A DNA stretch of 13,708 bases from Terana coerulea (Eukaryota > Basidiomycota > Agaricomycetes > Polyporales > Phanerochaetaceae), in the NCBI GenBank assembly GCA_024811115.1, contig JAKOGH010001061.1, positions 1 through 13,708 on the forward strand. Reading direction: 5' to 3'. Positions 7,546 through 13,708 of the stretch are shown here, one piece after another; positions within the stretch are counted from its first letter, which is position 1; the number at the start of each line of letters is the position of its first letter. A model generated the notes under the pieces. That model worked only from the letters and a program-made list of their open reading frames with translations. It did no database searches and was not told the DNA's origin. Both the position numbers and the translations under genes were made by a program.

Positions 7546-8769
7546 ACGGATGCAGCTCTTCACGGAAAGAACTATGGCTCAAAATAAGGAATTAAGGCAA
7601 CGCTCGCACCGTGTTTCTATCGAGTAGCATGTTACGCTGCAAATCGCTCACAGGGAATTGCTCGAATATTTTCACGAAAGACATACCGCCACGTGCGAGT
7701 CACATGCGCAGGCTGAGTTGATGCCAAACACAAAGGCTATCCAAGACAACTTTGAGAATTTACTGAGCTCATCGAAGCGCAGCCATCCTTGCTCATACAG
7801 CTCCCCGACCCCCGTCTTAGACTCGGAGACCGAAGCGCCCGAGCATCGGAGATCAGCGCTGCATGCCAAATTGGGAAGGAGCGCTGCCGATCGCGTGTGG
7901 ACGCGCCACACGCTCGTGACGCCGTTGATTCTGAATAAAGGGACTCAGGGTGCTGTTAGTGTATGTATAAATACCCGCACGCTTTGTCCGTCTCTCCTCA
8001 TCACTCAGCCCTCTCTCTTTCTCTTACTCTTCCCTAGACACACGACGAGCGATGGTGGATACCACAGGCTCATAGCACACAGCACGGACTCCTGCTCGCC
8101 AGGAGGTCCCTCACACTCTACAGCGCTGCATTCGGGCTGGCCCACGTCCAAGTCATGGGACGGAAGCGCCGACGGCCAATGGTGTCCGTCAACCTCCGCA
8201 GCCCAGCCCGTTTTTCCGCTAGAGTCCCAGCCTCGTGCCTAGGATACTAGGCTCCCGTGCTGTGCTGCTCCCCTCGTCTCGTCGTGTCGCTGCACTGGCA
8301 CGCTCTGCGTCGCTGGACTCGACTCTCTCCCTTTCCCCCTTTCCACCGGCCCCGCCGTGCGTTGACGTTGGCCAAAGCAGTCGGCGCTCGAGGCCTCAGG
8401 AGTGCTGTACTGTGAGTCTCCATCTGTCCGCTCCGCCGTGCCACACAGCTCTATGGTAGTGTCCGACGTTATACAAGCTTAAGGTGAGCCTCAAGGGAGG
8501 GCAAGCATCGCCTGTGGATGTTCGTCCTGGCGTGCACCTTTTCGTGGTCCTTGAGATAAGTACCCCCGGATCGCAGAGCCCGGGCGGGAAACCAAGTCAC
8601 ACCTGAATTTCTCACACACATACGTAGTACTAGTGTTGTCTTGAATATTATAGTCTATTTCGCAAATAGTAGGGTTTTTGTATAGCTATATTCCTACAAT
8701 TTGAGGGTCAATCCTCCACTCTATTTGCATTGACTCTGCAGAGGCTAGATCTAGCACCCACATATATGC
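7546..8769. other. Spacer between kinase copies A and B, no gene supported
   Basis: About 1.2 kb unrelated by eye to the kinase units. Open frames such as 7658-8242 run through a TATA box and pyrimidine tract and have no recognisable motif, so they are not called. It contains an isolated core-promoter-like block (7966-8036), a GC-rich stretch (8100-8460) and an AT-rich stretch (8600-8760) with a CTATTT/AAATAG hairpin and one AGTACTAG 8-mer (8626-8633). Confidence 0.4.
7966..8036 (+). promoter_or_regulatory. Orphan core-promoter-like block (TATA box plus pyrimidine tract)
   Basis: TATAAATA at 7966-7973 is followed by a strongly pyrimidine-rich run (about 7980-8036, repeated CTCTCTTT-like units), as at fungal transcription starts. 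The first ATG after it (8052) opens only a seven-codon frame (MVDTTGS), and no longer spliced product could be assembled with confidence. It may be the promoter of a lost or unrecognised gene or of a non-coding transcript. Confidence 0.3.
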
Positions 8770-8927
8770 CTTATGTGACACTGTTTGCTATTGTCAAGCT
8801 GTCTGCACATTACTGCAAAATGAAGTATAATGGAGCACTACTATATATGATTGAGATAGATGACGTTAACACAAAATGTAAGAAGAGTATGCTACAATTC
8901 CTTGTGCCAGAAAATAGAATGCGATGA
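8770..8927. repeat. 3'-flank repeat, copy B
   Basis: Same block order as the repeats next to kinases A and C (GCACATTACTGCAAAATGA-like, GGAGCACTACTA, ATTGAGATAGATGA, CCAGAAAATAGAATGCGATG). Here it is separated from kinase B by the inserted MITE-like element. Confidence 0.7.
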
Positions 8928-8953
8928 TACAGAGCAAATCAGCAGGCGAGTCA

Positions 8954-9321
8954 AGTACTAGTGATTGGCAAGGGTAAACCCTCCATGCTTAGAGGCTAAC
9001 CCTTACCCTTACCCTTCAAAACCCTCATGAAGGGTAAGGGTTGGGGGTTACCCTTCAAACCCTTGCCAAAATGAGCAGAAAATGGTGCTTTGAGTGCTTT
9101 TTCATTCAATCATAATGTCAGCCTTCTATTTGAATAGCTTGCATTGATATAGAAAGCACTCACAACACTTGCAGCTCTATCTAGCAACACATCTGCTATT
9201 TGAATGCAAACCCCTGCCAGACAAGGGTTAACTTTTCCCAACCCTTACCCTTACCCTTTGTACCCTTACCCTTAACCCTCCGAGGGTTTGCAAACCCCTG
9301 CCTATCACTATCGAGTACTAG
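8954..9321. mobile_element. MITE-like non-autonomous DNA transposon with 8-bp flanking direct repeats (hAT-like)
   Basis: Identical AGTACTAG 8-mers at 8954-8961 and 9314-9321 flank about 352 bp. The ends are imperfect inverted repeats: the left has TGATTGGCAAGGGT then AAACCCTC; the right, reverse-complemented, has TGATAGGCAGGGGT then TTGCAAACCCTC. Subterminal clusters of CCCTTA/TAAGGG occur on both sides (8998-9067 and about 9238-9292), and an internal inverted repeat lies at 9091-9100 / 9153-9162. There is no coding capacity. An 8-bp duplication is characteristic of the hAT superfamily, whose non-autonomous members often carry subterminal repeats bound by transposase. The element is absent from the matching position in A and C, so it was inserted after the kinase units duplicated. 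The exact terminus is ambiguous by a few bases. Confidence 0.7.
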
Positions 9322-9359
9322 GCTGTCTCTGAGACGCTTCCAGTCCTTCAGCTGGTTTC

Positions 9360-10560
9360 CTACGTGGCGACGTTCCTCTGTAACTGGGGATCAAGTTGGA
9401 CATCTTCGCGAGCACTGTACTTCACCATAAAGTCAAGCAATATCTGTCGGAATACCTCATGCAAGTGATCCATCTGTGGTTTCGGCTCTAGATACACATA
9501 CTCAGGGGCAATCTGCTCAGCAAGCTTCGCAAGCATGGTACCAAGACCGAAGTTCCGCAGTTGGGGGTGCAATGCCGGGTCAAAGTCGGAGTCAAACAAT
9601 TGAAAAAGGGCATTACGGGTGTCGTCGACATCTAGCCCATCTTCGTAGTGTGATTGAAGAGGCATGAACACATCAGATTTGCCTGCCATGTGAAGGCTTT
9701 CTCGAGCGGTGATCCTGAAGTTCGCACCAGGACCACACTCGTCAGTAGTGTCCAAAAGATGGACTCTGTGTCATGCAAAGGCCGGTGGCTGAACGGCACA
9801 GTCGAAATGGGCTCCTCCTCCTCCTGGATAGTGCATATCCCACCATGGCATGTGCCTGGTACAGTGTCGCACATCGCATCGTACGCATCTTGGGTATACG
9901 CAGCAACATACGCTTGCAGAGCTTCCCCAACGAGGTTCGGCATGGGAGTGAAGCAGAGCTGGAAGTATGCAGGTTCCAATGTTCGACCTTGAGCCACAGA
10001 GCGAGCAATGTACCGCGCAGTACCCTACCAATACGAGTGAATGGGTGAGGAACAGAAGATGCCACCTGGCAATTGCTTACCGTGCGTTCCCTTAGCTTTT
10101 GGCTGACAACGGCTTCATCCACTGTCAAGGGAGTAATGCTCGCTGGGGAGGTCGTGGACTTCTTCACCGGCTCCGTGGGAGAAGAATTGTTGAAGAGTAT
10201 GTGGTCGATGAATTTAACCAGATGTGTCGCAGAGTAGAACACCTTATTGGCCTCGGGTGTGTTAGGGTCCTCCATTGTATGGTGATCCAGATACATGGGA
10301 ATATTATTTGCGCTCATATCCCGGTGGAGCACTTTCTGCTCTCGAACTAGAATGTGGTGTGCTGCGCAGAAGCTATTCAGCGAAGCATGAGATTTCATAA
10401 TGAATGAACATACTTTCTACCATGTCGTATATGGCGCAAAGAAGCTCCTTGAGAGTTCTAGCCTTCAGGATATGCTCGCTGTGGCTATCCATAACTGGGC
10501 GTGTCTTTATGCGCCTGACAGCCTTGCCGCGAGATTTGGCCAACCCTGCAGCAGCGAGGA
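9360..10560 (-). pseudogene. FunK1-type fungal protein kinase, copy B (deleted and frameshifted remnant)
   Basis: Homologous to copies A and C but far shorter. From its upstream end it has AAAGLAKSRG, then an intron (about 10412-10371), VLHRDMSANN with the HRD motif, an SSPTEPVKK segment, a 56-nt intron (10080-10025), the activation-loop-like GTARYIA and HDTESIFW. It then continues in another reading frame from about 9650 to a stop at 9362-9360. Missing are the start codon, the whole N-terminal half including the VVIKD lysine, the third intron with the DFD segment (joined as KFIDHILFNNSSP), and about 150 bp of C-terminal tail. It is not frameshifted where A and C share a lesion (here it reads CTIQEEEEPISTVPFSHRP), so it shows the older frame there. 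Clearly non-functional as a kinase; any transcript would be at most a fragment. Confidence 0.8.
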
Positions 10561-10566
10561 TGAACG

Positions 10567-10883
10567 GAGGACCTTCGAGATGGGAACTCGAGTGAATGCC
10601 AACTTGCGGAGACAATTATATGACAGTACATTGTTGGTACACGACAAACAGGCCAACAACGAAATAAGTCACAGTAGAGCAAAGTCCAAGGCCGTTGAGC
10701 GGGTAGAGTTGGCTCAAAGTGAGAGTGGCCATAGGCCCGTCGGCAAGTGAGAGTAAAAGGGAAAGTGCGAGCTTCAACGTTTCAACATCCGCTGATGACG
10801 ACTTAGTGACCCGGCGCTAGCACTCAGCGCAACCCTGGTCGACATCTCGCAATCGTACTCATGAGCGGATAGCAGGTGCTACT
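10567..10883 (-). repeat. 5'-flank (promoter) repeat of kinase copy B
   Basis: Aligns with the copy A upstream region (7205-7545), including the dyad at 10814-10830 (GCGCTAGCACTCAGCGC). The match runs to about 15 bases before the position of the A start codon, then the sequence jumps at about 10559-10568 to the middle of the kinase. The ancestral leader is therefore fused to an internal coding segment by a deletion of about 1.3 kb. Confidence 0.65.
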
Positions 10884-11042
10884 GTTCGCAAAAGATTACA
10901 CGCCATTTGCTATCACCGAATCGTCTGCGCATTACCGCAAGATGAGTTATAACGAAGCACTACTAAGCACATACAATTGAGATAGATGACCATGCGTGAT
11001 GTGTATGCTACAAAGTCCATGTACCAGAAAATAGAATGTGAG
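10884..11042. repeat. 3'-flank repeat, copy C
   Basis: Carries the same ordered blocks as the A and B 3' flanks (TTTGCTATCACCGAA, CATTACCGCAAGATGAGTTA, GAAGCACTACTA, ATTGAGATAGATGA, CCAGAAAATAGAATG). It directly abuts the 5' flank of copy B with no spacer, so units B and C are head-to-tail neighbours. Confidence 0.7.
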
Positions 11043-11091
11043 GGTAAGAAGTACGTCAAAAGGTGAAGAAAACGCGCAGGAAATGGATAGC

Positions 11092-13708
11092 TTAAGGCGG
11101 AGGCGACTGTTTCTGAGACTCTCGCAGCGTCGCGGTGTGTGTTGGCCGGTCAGATACTTTGGATGAGGAGAAGTATCGGGACCCATCGGCGCCGGAGTCG
11201 GGGCCGTTGACGCCGTTGGCCTTCTGTCGCTTGGACGTTTCAGACTCCAGGCCATCTCCATCACGCTTGCGGCCCTTCGAAGGAGCTGGCTGGGCGGTGA
11301 TGTCCCGCTGTAAATCCGGATCGAGTTGGATATCTTCGCAGTCGCTATACTTGACCAGAAAGTCCAAGAGAATTCGCCTGAACGCCTCATGCAAATGATC
11401 GATCTGCGGTTTTGGCTCGAGGTAGGCATACTCTGGAATGACCTGTTGCGCGAGATCGGCGAGCATTTGGCCGAGACCGATGTTTTGCAGCTGCGGGTGT
11501 AATGCCTGGTCGAAGCTGTAGTCGTCCCACCTAAGAATGGGGTCGCGGGCGTCGTGGATGATTGGCCCGTCTTTAATGGCGTGGTTGAAGAGGAACATAC
11601 GCGCGTGGATCGGCTGCCAGTCGAAAGTATTCTCCAGCGGTGACCCCAAAGGTCGCACCAGGACTAGGCTCATCACCAGTGTCCAGAAGATGGACTCTAC
11701 GTCGTGCGATGGCCGGTGACTGAATACTACTTTGGGGTCTTCCCCGGTTTGATCGCGCATAAACCTCCGTGGCACTTTTTCCCTTTATCGCACATCTGCT
11801 TGTACGCATGTTTGCCGTACGCAGCAACATACGCTTTCCGTGCTTTCTTGCTCAGGGACGGCATGGGAGCAAACCGTAGTTGCGGTGGGGAAGCTCTCAA
11901 CGTTCGGCCTTGAGCGACAGCACGAGCAATGTATCGCGCGGTACCCTACCGATACGAGTGAGTATGTAAAATGCAAAGAGACATACCCAAAGAGCACCCA
12001 CCGTGCGTTCTCTGAGCTCTTGGCTGACAATAGCCTCGTTCACTGTCAAAGGAGCATGGGTCGTTGCTGAGGCTGTAGGCTTCTTTACCGGTTCCGCGGG
12101 AGAGGAGTTGTCAAAGTCAATGATGAGACAGCGTGCGCGATCTTGCGCATCGGATTTCCTGCCACTGCTAGAAACAGGAAAGACCTATCAGCGGGCTCTG
12201 GCGTGATCAATAACGCGGACTTACCCTGAGGAAGGCGGGAGGACGTCGTCAATGAATTTCATGGGCTGTTTCGGAGAATAGAACGCAGCGCCGGCCTCGG
12301 ATGTGCGAGGGTCCTTCAGTGTATCAGGATGGTGTTCGGGATACATGAGAATATTATTGGCGCTCATATCGCGATGGAGGATCTTCCGGTCTCGAACGAG
12401 GATGCGATGTACTGCACAGAAATCATTCAGCGAAGCGAAAGAGTTCAGGATGAAAGGCCATACCTTCTACGGCGTCGTATGTAGCTCGGATAAGGTCCCC
12501 GAGGGTTTTAGTCCTCAGGAGACGCTCTCCGTGGCTACCCATGACCAACCGTGCCTTCGTACGCTCGACGGGCCGGCCACGAGAATTAGCCAACCCTGCT
12601 GTGGTGAGAGCTACAGTGTCAGCGCCGTGTCGTACCTTGACGTCTTCGGTACCAAGCACGCGGACAACGCCTGGAACGATGCCGTCTCTATGAATCTCCT
12701 GAATGAGATCCTTCTCCTTGAACCTTCTAGACTCGTCGCGATATGCGTCCTTGATGACAACCTTCTCGCCCGTCGGAGCAACCGACTTGAATACGGTAGT
12801 TCGGCGTCCATGGCCGCTGGACCAGACGCTGAGCGCACACTTCTCGTAGGTCTTGCCGCACGCCTGCACATCCCACAGCACCTCGGGATCCGATCCCACG
12901 TGGGGAGTCAACGTCGTGTCATGCAGGTGGTGCTTTGTAGGAGGCATGTACAGCGAGTAGAGGTACTGCGCTAGCGGCTCCAGATTGTCCCAGGACATGT
13001 CGCCAGAAGCAATGTCGCCAGAAGCGTCGACCCAGGCCAGCTGATAGTCTTGTGGTCGGTGCGGCCAAAACAAACATGCCAGGGATGTTTGGGGAGGCCT
13101 CTAGGACATACCATACGTAGCTAGTCGCTTGATTTAAACCAAGATACTGTCGTTGTTTTATTTCGACGACTGTGCGCGCGCATGGGTATGGGATGGGCCG
13201 ATACTGGGACCTCTGAGAAGCTTGAGGGTGGCTATTTGAAGGGAGCGCTGAAGGTTCGGACGGTAGCTCTTCCACGGCGGCTTGCTCTTCAGCTTGCTCT
13301 TCATCCTGTGCTGAGTCTTCAGGGACCTTTGGTTTGCTTGATGACTTCTTTCTTCTCTCAAAGAACTCGAGAGGCTCGTCTACGCCAATCAGGTCGGGAG
13401 CGAAATTCGAATGTGTACCTCTGCCCGCCGGATGATGTGACATAACAGTGTTTCCGTTGGGCACGAAGGATATTTGTTTCAAGCCTTCCGGCCGAGACGG
13501 GAGATGGTCTAAGAGAGAGAATGAGAACGCAAGAACGTTACAGCAAGTAATAGTGAAACACAAACCGTAGATGAAGTGGCTAAGCTTAGTTAATAGCTTC
13601 GCCACTGGTCGGTAATACTTGAACTCGCCGCCAGGCTTTGTCGAGTGGGTCAGTTCACGCAGAAGACTAAAATCGACGGCATTCTGCCAGTCGATGGTGG
13701 ATGGAATA
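11092..13708 (-). pseudogene. FunK1-type fungal protein kinase, copy C (runs off the right edge; two single-base frameshifts)
   Basis: Close relative of copy A with the same exon pattern: 13708-13566 (partial), 13508-12464, 12411-12225, 12167-12002 and 11945-11092, with introns of 52-57 nt. Its last exon is 854 nt, the same as in A. Motifs are VVIKD (about 12750), HRDMSANN (HRD at 12376-12368), LIIDFD, GTARYIA-like and SHDVESIFW. The acidic EEQ-rich segment is about 30 nt shorter than in A. The frame breaks by one extra G at 13058-13059 (A has GTCGTGCGG, C has GTCGGTGCGG) and by a missing base in the CCCC run at 11742-11745, shared with A. At the A-specific lesion C is in frame, and at the C-specific lesion A is in frame. 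The start codon lies outside the window. It is a probable pseudogene unless the private indel is a base-call error, and even then the shared frameshift remains. Confidence 0.83.

Noticed and set aside
7658..8242. 194-codon + strand open frame between kinases A and B
   Set aside because: It spans a TATA box and a pyrimidine tract, its composition is not protein-like and no motif is seen.
8995..9295. Interstitial telomere array (CCCTTA repeats)
   Set aside because: The unit is TAAGGG/CCCTTA, not the fungal telomeric TTAGGG/CCCTAA. It occurs in both orientations inside an element with inverted ends and an 8-bp flanking duplication, so transposon subterminal repeats explain it better.
1..13708. 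CRISPR arrays, tRNA or rRNA genes, viral genes
   Set aside because: No regularly spaced repeats, cloverleaf-like sequence or viral hallmark motifs were seen on either strand.

Overview
The window looks like nuclear DNA of an agaricomycete (mushroom-forming) basidiomycete. The evidence is many 51-60 nt GT-AG introns, a class I hydrophobin gene, fungal-specific FunK1-type protein kinase sequences, and small non-autonomous DNA transposon debris. No bacterial, viral, tRNA, rRNA or CRISPR feature is visible. Identifications are by eye, without database searches.

Layout. (1) 508-1663, + strand: relic of an intron-containing protein gene with a SURP-like C-terminal segment. Its reading frame is broken several times and one intron seems to have lost its GT donor. 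(2) 1664-3043: intergenic, ending in the hydrophobin promoter (TATA box 2956-2962). (3) 3044-3863, + strand: an intact five-exon gene for a secreted 196-residue protein made of two class I hydrophobin domains in tandem. Each domain has six cysteines, not eight. The two lost positions (C1 and C6) are disulfide partners in known hydrophobins, and a Lys-Arg kexin-type site lies between the domains. (4) 4184-13708: a head-to-tail array of three minus-strand FunK1-type kinase copies: A (4397-7204), B (9360 to about 10560) and C (11092 to beyond the right edge). All three are broken. A and C share one frameshift and each has a private one. B has lost its start codon, N-terminal half, DFD motif and C-terminal tail, and a MITE-like element with an 8-bp flanking direct repeat sits at its 3' end. 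Matching 3' flanks (all copies) and 5' flanks (A and B) show that the duplicated unit was gene plus flanks, about 3.3 kb. (5) Between A and B, 7546-8769 holds no supported gene, only an isolated TATA box and pyrimidine tract.

The hydrophobin is the only gene that reads as intact and probably functional. It would be secreted and assemble at hyphal or fruit-body surfaces. The kinase array looks like birth-and-death evolution of an expanded family. Because several breaks are single-base indels in short homopolymer runs, base-call error must be excluded for the private ones. The lesion shared by A and C, and the large deletions in B, are hard to explain that way.
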